64,000 nucleotides of DNA, taken from the NCBI RefSeq assembly GCF_026427595.1, contig NZ_CP101527.1, positions 1,125,001-1,189,000 on the forward strand. The letters are read 5' to 3'. Origin of the DNA: Alkalimarinus sediminis. GTDB taxonomy: Bacteria; Pseudomonadota; Gammaproteobacteria; Pseudomonadales; Oleiphilaceae. A model generated the notes under the pieces. It saw only the letters and a program-made list of their open reading frames with translations, was not told where the DNA came from and did not search any database. The stretch's first letter is position 1; each line of letters opens with the position of its first letter. The position numbers and the translations under genes were made by a program. This document shows positions 54,284 through 63,300 of the stretch, piece after piece.

Positions 54284-57195
54284 TCTACTCATCTTTACTC
54301 ACCTTGCTGAGTGGCCGAATGTATCGGGCTAGTGTGTTGCTAACCTCGTTGCTCATTGTGTCGTTAAATGCTGACGCTGCACCGAGAAAGTCATTCGAAA
54401 TAGATTTTGATGCAGAGCCAGAAGTGATTGGTGATATTAAGCCTGCTTTTCTTAACTTTGAGCAAGAACCGCTGCCTTCGGTACCAATTAAAGAGATTAT
54501 CCGACGTTATCGTCAGCTGTTTGATGACACTTCTGTGCCGGAAGTCAGGATAGATGTACTTCATCGGCTTACTAATTTGGAAGCGATCTACGGTGATCAA
54601 AAAGAGCGTTCAATAGAAGAAGAGCGAGAGCTATATAAGAAAGCGATCGATAGTTATGAAATGATTGTAGGCACGGGCGTTTACTACAATCGAATCGATG
54701 AACTTTTGTATCAAACTGCAAAAGCGTATGACTTTACCGGCCAGTATGAAAAGTCACTTAAAAGCCTTGAACAGTTAGTCGGGCTATACCCTAACTCATA
54801 TCTAGCAGTCGAAGCTCAGTTCCGCGTAGGCGAAGCACACTTTGCCTTAGGTCAGTACAAAAAGGCGGAAAAAGCCTATAAAAAATCCCTGGTCAACAGC
54901 GAAGACTCGAAGTTTTACGACAATGCAATGTTTATGATGGGGTGGTCTCAGTTTAAACAAGGGCACTTTAATGAGTCAGGCAAGACTTTTATTAATGTAC
55001 TAGACCGGTTAAACAACCAAGCAATAGCGCAGCAGACCAACTTGCTTGAGATGAAAGGGATAGAGGGCGAAACTGCTCGAGATACTCTGCGAGCAATGAG
55101 CCTTACGTTCTCCTATGAAAAGGGCGCTGTAGCAATAGATGAGCTGTTAGATCGGGTCGGTAACAAACCTTATAGCTATCTGCTATATCATCAATTAGCA
55201 GAACTGTACTTGTCTCAGCAACGCTACGAAGATAGTGCGAGCGCTGCGAGAGCTTATATTAACCGTTTTGGGGATGATAGCCGCTCTCCAATGATGCAAC
55301 ACTCTATCATCAACTCTTATGCCAAAGGCGGTTTCCCCATTAAGGTATGGGAAGAAAAAGAGAGGTTTGTAGACCGTTATGGTAACGCTTACCTTGTTCT
55401 AGGTGCAGGCTCCCATAGCCAACGTACGGAGTCTTCAAGTGCAGGCGCAATTACCGAAGCTAATCGAGCTGATGTTGCTGAGTGGTTGAGACAGTATCTC
55501 GACGAGCTCTCTCACTACTATTACGTTTCTGCTCAAAAGGCCGCTAGCAAAGCTAAAGCAGGCACTAACTCTGAATCAGAAAAGCATTATCGAAAAGCGG
55601 GTGACTACTATCGGTTATTAGTCGCTGCATTTCCTGCTGATGAAAAGGTAGGCGAGTATAGCTTCTTAGCTGGTGAATCATTTTATAAGTCAAACAACTT
55701 AAAAATGGCAGTTGTCGATTATGAGCAGTCAGCTTATCAGACAGGTAGTCACGCCTTTGCCCTTGAAGCGGGTTATGCTGCGATATTAACGCATAATGAG
55801 ATTAAAGACGGACCTGACCCACAAACGGCAGAAGGTCAGAGTCACCGTTATGAGAGCATTGCACTGTTCACTACGCGATTTTCTGATGATAAACGTGTGC
55901 CCGCAGTGCTGAATGACTTAGCGAATGAGCATTTAGCTTCTAAACGGTTTCAAGATGCGCGAGACAGTTCTCGAGCTGTTATCGAACATCCATTGGCCAC
56001 AAAAGAGCTAAAGCGCTCGAGTTGGTTGGTTAATGGGCATGCCAATTTTGAACTACAAGACTATAGCGCAGCTGAACACGCCTATGCGATGGCCGTTGAT
56101 CTAATGGGAGAGCAACAGAAGTTGATAGCAACGGTGAATGAACGAAGAGCTGCATCGATCTATCGTCAGGGGGAGCAGTTAGTTGCGGCAGGTGATCGTC
56201 AAGGTGGTATCGACCAGTTCTTGAGATTGGGGCGAGTATTACCGTCATCTGAGTTGCGTGCTAACGCTCAATATGATGCTGCAGTGCAAATGCTTGAATT
56301 AAAGCAGTGGCGAAAAGCAATTGTAGTACTTAGCCGTTTTCAGAAAGAGTTCCCAGCAAATCCGCTAACGGAGAGCATTCCAGAGAAGTTAATCTATGCC
56401 AACCTAGAAAGTGGTAATAAGCTAGAAGCGGCTGAACAGCTTGTTGCACTGAGTAAAAAAGATGTTGGTTCAGATAAGTCCCGCGCTGCTCTCTATCAAG
56501 CCTCAGAGCTTTACGCTGCTGCAGGGGTTAAAGATAAGTCTGTTGTATTACTAACACAGTATGTAACAGACTACCCGAGGCCATATGACCTGTATATCGA
56601 AGGTCACAATACGATTGCAGAGTATTATGGCGAGAAGGGAAACACCAAGAAACGTGACCTTTGGCTAAATAAGTTAGTTAGAGCAGATTCCAAAGCTGGC
56701 GCCGAAAGAAATGCCCGATCTAAGTTTTTAGCTGCTTCCGCAAGCATGGTGTTGGCACAAGAGAGTCTGGATAGGTTTGCCGCGGCAAAATTAACGCTTC
56801 CGCTTAAAAAATCACTTAAAAAGAAGAGTGCATTGCTTAAAACGTCGGTTGATCAGCTGCAGAAAATACCAGAGTATGGCGTAGCTCAATTAACAACCGA
56901 AGCAACGTTTAAACTGGCTGAGGTATATCGTCAACTCGGTAGTGACATTATGGTGTCTGAAAGACCAGCTTCTCTAAATGAGCTTCAGCTTGAGCAATAC
57001 GAAATATTATTGGAGGAGCAAGCCTATCCGTTCGAAGAAAAAGCGATCGAGGTTCACGAAATTAACATAAGCCGCACAAAAAATGGCATTTATGATAATT
57101 GGGTTAAAGAAAGTTACCAGGTCTTAGGTACTATTGTTCCTGCACGTTATTTAAGGGGGGAGAAGTCAATTGGCCATGATCGCAATATTCAATAG
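54280..57195 (+). CDS. Large exported TPR-repeat protein
   Basis: A 971-residue protein made almost wholly of TPR-type repeats after a signal peptide (VLLTSLLIVSLNADA). Recognisable units include AKAYDFTGQYEKSLKSLEQL, VGEAHFALGQYKKAEKAYKK and DYYRLLVAAFPADEKVGEYS. Tandem TPRs suggest a scaffold in the periplasm or at the outer membrane. The start is a GTG overlapping the previous stop (GTGA), preceded by AAGGAGGTGAT, which pairs with the 3' end of 16S RNA over its full length. Large size and architecture recall proteins that accompany AglR/Q/S-type motors, but no clear homology can be claimed by eye. Confidence 0.9.
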   Translation: MIYSSLLTLLSGRMYRASVLLTSLLIVSLNADAAPRKSFEIDFDAEPEVIGDIKPAFLNFEQEPLPSVPIKEIIRRYRQLFDDTSVPEVRIDVLHRLTNLEAIYGDQKERSIEEERELYKKAIDSYEMIVGTGVYYNRIDELLYQTAKAYDFTGQYEKSLKSLEQLVGLYPNSYLAVEAQFRVGEAHFALGQYKKAEKAYKKSLVNSEDSKFYDNAMFMMGWSQFKQGHFNESGKTFINVLDRLNNQAIAQQTNLLEMKGIEGETARDTLRAMSLTFSYEKGAVAIDELLDRVGNKPYSYLLYHQLAELYLSQQRYEDSASAARAYINRFGDDSRSPMMQHSIINSYAKGGFPIKVWEEKERFVDRYGNAYLVLGAGSHSQRTESSSAGAITEANRADVAEWLRQYLDELSHYYYVSAQKAASKAKAGTNSESEKHYRKAGDYYRLLVAAFPADEKVGEYSFLAGESFYKSNNLKMAVVDYEQSAYQTGSHAFALEAGYAAILTHNEIKDGPDPQTAEGQSHRYESIALFTTRFSDDKRVPAVLNDLANEHLASKRFQDARDSSRAVIEHPLATKELKRSSWLVNGHANFELQDYSAAEHAYAMAVDLMGEQQKLIATVNERRAASIYRQGEQLVAAGDRQGGIDQFLRLGRVLPSSELRANAQYDAAVQMLELKQWRKAIVVLSRFQKEFPANPLTESIPEKLIYANLESGNKLEAAEQLVALSKKDVGSDKSRAALYQASELYAAAGVKDKSVVLLTQYVTDYPRPYDLYIEGHNTIAEYYGEKGNTKKRDLWLNKLVRADSKAGAERNARSKFLAASASMVLAQESLDRFAAAKLTLPLKKSLKKKSALLKTSVDQLQKIPEYGVAQLTTEATFKLAEVYRQLGSDIMVSERPASLNELQLEQYEILLEEQAYPFEEKAIEVHEINISRTKNGIYDNWVKESYQVLGTIVPARYLRGEKSIGHDRNIQ

Positions 57196-57880
57196 TAAAA
57201 ACCTCCAAAAGGGAATATACGCTCAACCGACCATAAATGCGTTATTCGCTTGGGTGGCAAAACCAAAATTTATAAAAGCTACGGTTATACTGTTGATGAG
57301 TGCTGTTATGTCTGCATGTTCAGGGGTCGCCACTAAACACTCTGAAATTGAGCATCTGGCCGCAAATCAGATGGATGACAGCCCAAAAGTTGTGGATGAA
57401 GGCTCTATACAAGCGTATCAGCAAGCAGTGACTCTAATCGATAATGGGCAGTATGAAGAAGCTGATAAGCTATTGGTCAGCGTGATTGAAAAGCACCCTG
57501 ATCTTGCGGCACCGTTATATAATCTAGGTGTTATTTCCGAGGCGCAGAACGATTTAGATAGCGCAATTGGGTTTTATAATCGTGCCATAGCGGCGGATAA
57601 CCGTTATTACCTTGCCTATAACAATCTAGGTGTTATAGCGCGAACGCAAGGAGATTTTAAGCAAGCGTTCAATTACTATAGGAGCGGGCTAAATGTGGCT
57701 CCTGACAGTGCTGAGTTGCATTACAATATGGCTGTCTTGAACGAGATTTACTTACATGATTACGCTAAGGCGATAGAGCATTATGAGCGTTACTTAGCCT
57801 CTTTTGAAGAGGGTGGCGCAGAGCAACCAGATAAAAATGTCGTTAGCTGGATTAAAGATCTAAAAAGGCGTAGTCGATGA
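57170..57880 (+). CDS. TPR-repeat lipoprotein
   Basis: A 236-residue protein. The export signal is long, with a lipobox at VILLMSAVMSAC (Cys about 50), so lipid anchoring is expected. Three to four TPR units follow (APLYNLGVISEAQNDLDSAI, YLAYNNLGVIARTQGDFKQA, ELHYNMAVLNEIYLHDYAKA). The start may be the TTG at 57170 (GGGAG eight bases before) or the ATG at 57176; the gene overlaps its neighbour by 26 or 20 bases. Resembles PilF/NlpI-type assembly lipoproteins in design only. Confidence 0.88.
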   Translation: MAMIAIFNSKNLQKGIYAQPTINALFAWVAKPKFIKATVILLMSAVMSACSGVATKHSEIEHLAANQMDDSPKVVDEGSIQAYQQAVTLIDNGQYEEADKLLVSVIEKHPDLAAPLYNLGVISEAQNDLDSAIGFYNRAIAADNRYYLAYNNLGVIARTQGDFKQAFNYYRSGLNVAPDSAELHYNMAVLNEIYLHDYAKAIEHYERYLASFEEGGAEQPDKNVVSWIKDLKRRSR

Positions 57881-58218
57881 GGCGATTAAGTGGTGTAATT
57901 GGCGTGGTCAATCGCTGCGTTTCGGTCAGCTCAACGCTTCTTATTGTGGTCACTATGTTTTCGGTCAGTGCTTATGCTGACAAGAATAAACAGGTATCAG
58001 AGTTTGAAGGTATTAGCGTTACAGGCAGTAATGAGCAACCACAAGTTTTGTATATTATTCCCTGGCAGCCGCCAGCCTATCAAAAAAGGGCGCAACACCC
58101 ACCTAATAAAGCGTTAACAGGTGTTATTAAACCTATTGAACCGGCTTTTCATAATGAAGACTATCACTTCAGAAAGAAATTGCAGGTGAAAGTTCAAGCG
58201 TTAAATGGTCGGAAATAG
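57877..58218 (+). CDS. Small exported protein of unknown function
   Basis: A 113-residue protein with an export signal (TLLIVVTMFSVSAYADKN; cleavage after about 34) and a basic, Pro-rich mature part (YIIPWQPPAYQKRAQHPP). No family recognised. Its ATG overlaps the previous stop (ATGA), so it is a true operon member. The TolQ-like gene follows after 67 bp. Confidence 0.8.
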   Translation: MRRLSGVIGVVNRCVSVSSTLLIVVTMFSVSAYADKNKQVSEFEGISVTGSNEQPQVLYIIPWQPPAYQKRAQHPPNKALTGVIKPIEPAFHNEDYHFRKKLQVKVQALNGRK

Positions 58219-58285
58219 ATAACTCGCTCAAGCAGCGTTTTTGTAATTATTATTTAAATGTATAAATCACGGAGTGTTAAAGGAT

Positions 58286-58930
58286 ATGACTGATACGGTC
58301 GTTCGGTTTTTTCAAGAAGGCGGGGCGTTTATGTACCCGATTGCTATCGTTCTTGTATTAGGTATTGCCATTGCCATTGAGAGGTTTATCTATCTAAGCG
58401 TGGCAAAAAACGCCAACCGTAGTGCATTTGATAAAGCGATATTGCCACTGTTGAAAAAGCGTGACTATAAACGTGCCCTTGAGTTTTCCAACGACTCATC
58501 CACCGCTATCGCATCGATAATGGGGGCTGGATTAAGCAGGTTGATTAACAAGCAAAAAAGAGAAGATATCGAGTACGCGATGGAAGAAGGTTTAATGGAA
58601 ACGCTTCCTCGTTTAGAAAAGCGAACACAGTATCTAGCTACTCTTGCTAATGTATCAACACTATTAGGTCTGTTAGGGACGATTATTGGTCTTATTGCAG
58701 CGTTCACCGCAGTCGCGAACGCTGATCCAGCCGAGAAGGCGTCGCTGCTGTCCCAAAGTATCTCTGTGGCGATGAATACGACCGCTTTTGGCTTGATGTC
58801 TGCGATTCCGTTGCTTCTTTGTCACGCAGTTCTTCAAACCAAGACTAATGAAATCGTAGATAGTTTTGAAATGGCAGGCGTTAAGCTTCTCAACATAATT
58901 TCTGAGCAACCTTCACTCAATCGAGATTAA
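58286..58930 (+). CDS. MotA/TolQ/ExbB-family proton channel protein
   Basis: A 214-residue inner-membrane protein with three helices: GAFMYPIAIVLVLGIAIAIERF near the start, then a cytoplasmic loop, LATLANVSTLLGLLGTIIGLIAAF and SISVAMNTTAFGLMSAIPLLL. The last two form the channel with the ExbD partners; the conserved Thr and Gly residues are present. Starts at the ATG at 58286, with GGAG 11 and AAAGG 2 bases upstream; a GTG at 58274 is possible. It would convert proton flow into force. Confidence 0.94.
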   Translation: MTDTVVRFFQEGGAFMYPIAIVLVLGIAIAIERFIYLSVAKNANRSAFDKAILPLLKKRDYKRALEFSNDSSTAIASIMGAGLSRLINKQKREDIEYAMEEGLMETLPRLEKRTQYLATLANVSTLLGLLGTIIGLIAAFTAVANADPAEKASLLSQSISVAMNTTAFGLMSAIPLLLCHAVLQTKTNEIVDSFEMAGVKLLNIISEQPSLNRD

Positions 58931-59053
58931 GTTTCCAGGTGTTACAAAAGCCTGAATCTAAATTTAGTGAATACCTCTGGGCAATATTATGAGTTTTATA
59001 AGATAGTTAGCTCTAATGTTGTATCAAAAGGAACAGTCTAAAAGAAAGGTTGT

Positions 59054-59632
59054 ATGAGAAGGAAACATAGAAAACTACACGTTGAGGCAGAACTGGATAT
59101 TACTGCGTTCATGAATTTAATGATCGTGCTAGTGCCTGTTTTGCTGCTTAGTATGGTGTTTGCGCATACCAGTATATTAGAGCTGAATTTTCCTGCGGGG
59201 CCGTCTGAGTCAGATCTCAACGATGAAAACTTTCAGTTGCAAGTGGTTATTCGACCTAATGCACTGGTGGTAGCAGACTCCAAAGGTGGGTTGATTAAGC
59301 GGATTGATAATCAAGATACACAATATCAGTTTGCTGAGTTGCGTGAGCTACTAAAACAGTTGAAAGCAAGAATTCCTGATAAAAAAGACATTTCATTGTT
59401 AGCGGAAAAAGATACCTCCTATCAAACCTTGGTAACAGCTATGGATACTGTTCGTTCGTACCCTGCGGTAGTGGCGGCGAGTGTGGTGGAGGCTGAGTTA
59501 TTCCCCGATATTTCTATTGGTGATGCACCTGAATTGTCTGCGATTAGCGGGCAATCAACGCTTAGTGACCAGCAGGGTGAAATCGGTAGCAATTCAAACT
59601 CTAAGAGTGGCAGTGCAGGGGGGGCTCAATGA
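59054..59632 (+). CDS. ExbD/TolR-family protein (first of two)
   Basis: A 192-residue protein: short cytoplasmic N-terminus, one membrane helix with the proton-carrying Asp (AELDITAFMNLMIVLVPVLL) and a periplasmic domain, then a Ser/Gly-rich tail not usual for ExbD. Spaced 123 bp after the TolQ-like gene and overlapping the second ExbD gene by 4 bases. Confidence 0.93.
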   Translation: MRRKHRKLHVEAELDITAFMNLMIVLVPVLLLSMVFAHTSILELNFPAGPSESDLNDENFQLQVVIRPNALVVADSKGGLIKRIDNQDTQYQFAELRELLKQLKARIPDKKDISLLAEKDTSYQTLVTAMDTVRSYPAVVAASVVEAELFPDISIGDAPELSAISGQSTLSDQQGEIGSNSNSKSGSAGGAQ

Positions 59633-60138
59633 AAGTATCACGTAGAGCCAACCGTATGAAGCGTCACTATGGGCGAATGCACAAAACGGGTGGCCTGAAC
59701 TTAGTTTCGCTAATGGATATTTTCACAATCCTAGTGTTTTTCTTGATGGTGAACTCTTCTGATGTAAAGGTTCTTCAGCAAAACCCATCCATTAAGTTGC
59801 CTGAATCTACCGCAAATGTAGATACTAAGGAGACACTGGTACTGACTATTGTCGGTAGCGATATTCTGATTCAAGGCCGCAAAGTAGCGGATCTCAATGA
59901 GTTGTCTGGTGACGAACAGGTTATCACAGGCATTAAGAGTGAGCTGGAATACCAAGCTTCGCGCAATAGACGACTATTGGATGAAAATGCCAATATGAGT
60001 GGATTGCCGATCACCATAATGGGGGATAAAGACATCCCTTATCGGTCACTTAAAAAAATCATGGAGAGCTGTGTAGCAGCAAACTACACTAACATCTCGT
60101 TGGCGGTATCCAGGGCTGCTCGCAAGGAGGAGGGATAG
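59629..60138 (+). CDS. ExbD/TolR-family protein (second of two)
   Basis: A 169-residue protein with the conserved helix and Asp (NLVSLMDIFTILVFFLMVNS) and a periplasmic domain ending IPYRSLKKIMESCVAANYTNISLAV. The two ExbD copies differ clearly, so the motor probably has a mixed dimer, as in AglQ/AglS of Myxococcus. ATGA overlap upstream; one base before the AgmX-like gene. Confidence 0.93.
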   Translation: MKVSRRANRMKRHYGRMHKTGGLNLVSLMDIFTILVFFLMVNSSDVKVLQQNPSIKLPESTANVDTKETLVLTIVGSDILIQGRKVADLNELSGDEQVITGIKSELEYQASRNRRLLDENANMSGLPITIMGDKDIPYRSLKKIMESCVAANYTNISLAVSRAARKEEG

Positions 60139-60139
60139 T

Positions 60140-61093
60140 ATGAGTCACTATGCCGATAACCTTGTGCTGCCTTGGAGTAAGGTTTCAAATGAGTCCAAAC
60201 GTTATTGGGGTATCGTTCTTCTACTGTTTATTTTAACGTTACCTATAGCGCTGATTATTCCCAATATTGAGTTGCCAGAAAAAGAGCGATCTCAGTTAGA
60301 AGCCTTACCGCCTCAGTTGGCTAAAGTTATTATCGAAAAGAAAAAGGCTGAAGTTAAACCTAAAGAAGAGCCTGAACCACCTAAAAAAGAAGAACCTGAA
60401 AAAAAGCCAGAAGAGCCTAAAAAAGAGCCAAAGCCTGAGCCTAAACCTGAGCCAAAGCCCAAACCTAAGCCAGAAATCAAAAAAACTCCACCTAAAGAAG
60501 TGGTAGAGGAAGCGAGAAAAGTCGCAAAATCTAGCGGGTTGTTAGCGCTGCAAGATGATCTGGCAGATATGCGAGCCACATTAGATACTAGCGCTCTAAC
60601 GACAACCCCTAACATGGTGGCAAATACCATTGCAGCAACTGCAAGCGCAGTTGATGCGGGTAGGGCGTTACAGGGTAGTGGGGGTGTTAACACGTCTGAA
60701 ATGGCTGTTCCCGCAGAGACTGTGGCATTGACTCAACGAGAAAGCACTGTTCTGGAAGAGAGCGAGGCAGAAAAGCGTACAGCTGAGGCTAAGAAGAAGG
60801 CGAGTGAGAGAAGCAGCGGTAATATAAGACGCGTGTTTGATCAAAACAAATCGTCATTATTTACGCTTTATCATCGTGAATTGAGAAAAGACCCCTCTAT
60901 TGAAGGTAAATTAGTATTAAAGCTAACAATAGAGCCAGATGGTGCAGTGTCGTCTTGTGAGGTTGTTTCTTCAGACCTTAACTCTCCTTCATTGGAGAAG
61001 AAGATAGTGTCTAGGGTCCGACTATTCAACTTTGGTGCGAAGCCGGTTGGGGCTAAAATGATAACCTACCCGATTGACTTCTTTCAGTCATAA
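60140..61093 (+). CDS. TonB-like protein with AgmX/PglI-type C-terminal domain
   Basis: A 317-residue protein: one N-terminal membrane helix (YWGIVLLLFILTLPIALIIP), a periplasmic Pro-Glu-Lys-rich rod (about 70-125), an Ala/Ser/Thr-rich middle, and a C-terminal domain (SLFTLYHRELRKDPSIEGKL to the end, with GKLVLKLTIEPDGAV) shared with AgmX/PglI and TonB. It would span the periplasm and pass the motor's force to an outer-membrane target. GGAGGA lies just upstream of the ATG. Last gene of the operon. Confidence 0.93.
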   Translation: MSHYADNLVLPWSKVSNESKRYWGIVLLLFILTLPIALIIPNIELPEKERSQLEALPPQLAKVIIEKKKAEVKPKEEPEPPKKEEPEKKPEEPKKEPKPEPKPEPKPKPKPEIKKTPPKEVVEEARKVAKSSGLLALQDDLADMRATLDTSALTTTPNMVANTIAATASAVDAGRALQGSGGVNTSEMAVPAETVALTQRESTVLEESEAEKRTAEAKKKASERSSGNIRRVFDQNKSSLFTLYHRELRKDPSIEGKLVLKLTIEPDGAVSSCEVVSSDLNSPSLEKKIVSRVRLFNFGAKPVGAKMITYPIDFFQS

Positions 61094-61098
61094 AAAGA

Positions 61099-61131
61099 CC
61101 CCCAATAATTGATCAATCCAACTATTGGGGG
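61099..61131 (-). terminator. Hairpin terminator between convergent operons
   Basis: A perfect 9-bp stem CCCCCAATA / TATTGGGGG with a 15-base loop. A run of A before it gives a U-tract on the minus strand, suiting the MaoC gene; on the plus strand it follows the AgmX-like stop by 6 bases and may end that operon too. Confidence 0.75.
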
Positions 61132-61246
61132 CATTTCATCATTGTAAGGTTTATCATGCCACCTGTGCTGCATCTATGACGAACGTTTAGGTTTCGCCAT
61201 AGGTTTTATTGGCCTAGTTATGTGTTATCCAACAGATAGCACTGAC

Positions 61247-61732
61247 TTATGCGTCGGGAAGTTCACCGATGGTTATTTTTGGCAGAACAGGGCGCTCTAG
61301 TGATATCTTTTCAGAAGGGGCGATTACTTTAGCCTCGCCGGTTACCACTATATTGCCTTCTTGGTTGATGGCTTCACATTCAAACACAACTCGGCTACGC
61401 TCTTCTTTTCTTAAAACCGTGAGCTTAATTGTTAGTGTGTCTTCTAACTTAACAGGGCGTTTGAAATTAAGGCTTTGTTCAAGGTAGACAGTGCCTGGAC
61501 CGGGAATAACGGTCGCGAGGGCTGCTGAGATCAACGCACCAGACCACATTCCGTGCGCAATTCTCTCTTTAAATAGTGATTTACTGGCATAATCCTTATC
61601 TAGGTGGACGGGGTTAACATCTCCAGAAACCGCGGCAAAAAGCACCAACTCTTCTTCTGTTAGAGTTCGTGTATAGGTTGCTGAATCTCCAATGTTTAGT
61701 TCGTCATAGGTAATATTTTCTAACGCTTCCAT
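61247..61732 (-). CDS. MaoC-like enoyl-CoA hydratase
   Basis: A 161-residue hot-dog-fold protein. The hydratase-2 motif is present with its catalytic Asp and His (FAAVSGDVNPVHLDKDYA) and the following RIAHGMWSGALIS. It should add water to 2-enoyl-CoAs, possibly feeding PHA or beta-oxidation. It is near an alpha/beta hydrolase and fadD, a set that occurs together in Pseudomonas. The leader 61733-61989 shows no gene. Confidence 0.92.
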   Translation of the reverse strand: MEALENITYDELNIGDSATYTRTLTEEELVLFAAVSGDVNPVHLDKDYASKSLFKERIAHGMWSGALISAALATVIPGPGTVYLEQSLNFKRPVKLEDTLTIKLTVLRKEERSRVVFECEAINQEGNIVVTGEAKVIAPSEKISLERPVLPKITIGELPDA

Positions 61733-61989
61733 AAACTCGCCAACTTATAATCGCTACTATTATGGCACTGTTGGTGTATGTCAGCTCATTTGTAATGGCT
61801 CGTCATACCCAAAATAGTGCCTCACTCGGTTTATCCTCTTAGGTCTGCATGCAGTGTCGCACACTCGTTTAGACCTGATCAGATTGGTTTTCTTTGATAC
61901 TTATACTTTACAGGATAAGTTAAAGTTTATACCAGACAAGGCGAATTATGTAACGTATTGTATAAACGTAGATTCTATCGGCATTTTCA

Positions 61990-62925
61990 TCATGGTTGGT
62001 GACGAACCTTTGTCGCCATCCAGGCAATTAAATCATCAACCACCTCAGTTTTGTTGGATTCGTTTAACATTTCATGACGGCCATCTGGATAGAGCTTGCA
62101 GCTTACATCTATGTGACCACTACCGATAAGTTGGTGGGCTAGACGTCTAACGCCTTTACTATACCCCCCGACTGGATCTTTGCATCCTGCAAATAGGTAG
62201 ATTGGAAGCGTTGACTCGATTTTCCTTAGCTCTCTATTGGAGGATATGCTGATCAGGCCGTCTGTGAGGTCATCCCAAAGTTGATTAGTGCATAAAAAAC
62301 CACAATCTTCATCTTTTATGTACTTCTCCACTTCGTTAGAGTCAGTTGAAAGCCAGTCAAACGGGGTGGCTGGATTTAATATCCCGTTATTAAAGCTGCC
62401 AAAGGTTAAGTACTCTATGAAGCGGCTGGTACCTGTTTTTCCGGCTCTAAGCTTTTCGGCTTTTATGATAGGTTTTAAGGCTCGGTAGCGTATAGGATGA
62501 TCAAAGTTAGACCCCGAAAGCATTACTCCAGCAAGCTTTGGGTTTGAATCCACCAGGTAGGACATAGTGATAAATGAGCCCATACTGTGGCCTAGCAAAA
62601 AAATCGGTAGATTAGAGTGGTGTTCTGCTATATGGGTTTGCACGATGTCTAAGTCGCTTTTAACAAGGCTCCAGCCATTTTTTTTAGCGTAGAGCCCCGC
62701 ACCGGAACTATTCTTCGAGCGACCATGGCCTCTGTGGTCATGAGCGAAGACTATAAACCCGGCTTGGCATAGCTGTTGAGCAGTGTCAGAGTAGCGAGCA
62801 GAGTGTTCAGCCATCCCGTGGGCAATTTGTACGATGCCCTGTGGTGTTCTTCGGGAGGGTTTCCAGCATCTTACATAGATGTTGTGTCCATCTGTCGCAG
62901 GAAGGGTAAATTCATCCAGCTTCAT
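61990..62925 (-). CDS. Alpha/beta hydrolase, lysophospholipase/monoacylglycerol lipase type
   Basis: A 311-residue hydrolase. Oxyanion-hole HGMAEHSARY, nucleophile Ser in FLLGHSMGSF, acid Asp in LFAGCKDPVGG and His in PDGRHEML: the full triad of the PldB/MGL group. It would free fatty acids that fadD then activates. The ATG at 62925, with GGTGAT before it, starts the domain cleanly. Transcribed away from fadD. Confidence 0.92.
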   Translation of the reverse strand: MKLDEFTLPATDGHNIYVRCWKPSRRTPQGIVQIAHGMAEHSARYSDTAQQLCQAGFIVFAHDHRGHGRSKNSSGAGLYAKKNGWSLVKSDLDIVQTHIAEHHSNLPIFLLGHSMGSFITMSYLVDSNPKLAGVMLSGSNFDHPIRYRALKPIIKAEKLRAGKTGTSRFIEYLTFGSFNNGILNPATPFDWLSTDSNEVEKYIKDEDCGFLCTNQLWDDLTDGLISISSNRELRKIESTLPIYLFAGCKDPVGGYSKGVRRLAHQLIGSGHIDVSCKLYPDGRHEMLNESNKTEVVDDLIAWMATKVRHQP

Positions 62926-63300
62926 AAATATCACCATGATTACCGGTTAAAGTGGCTAAGTCGTATTTGTAATTAATTGTAAGCGAATGTTACTGTTCGA
63001 AAAAGAAATATAATGTACGTTTGTGAACGAATGTGCATTGTTTTCGGGCGCGAAAGTTAAATTTTGGGGGTAGATAGGGGGGCGGATAAGGCTAAAGGCG
63101 AAAAATCTTAACAATATGAAACTTAAAGGATTAATTACGCCTATATACGAAAGTCTAAAGCTGTTATTCTAGGCCGGAATTTTTTTACTCGTTTTGGCAA
63201 GAAATACTGGCATGAAACTTAACGTAATTATCGTTACTGAAAGTTCGCTGTGGTCAGAGCAGAAGAATAACCATTGAAATATTTGGATAGGAGACGTGTG
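62926..63300. other. Divergent promoter region between lipase and fadD genes
   Basis: No gene is seen in these 375 bases. A partial inverted repeat GTTCGAAA/TTTGTGAAC (about 62996-63025) lies in front of both genes and could be an operator, but I cannot assign a regulator. GGAG precedes the fadD ATG by 7 bases. Confidence 0.35.
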
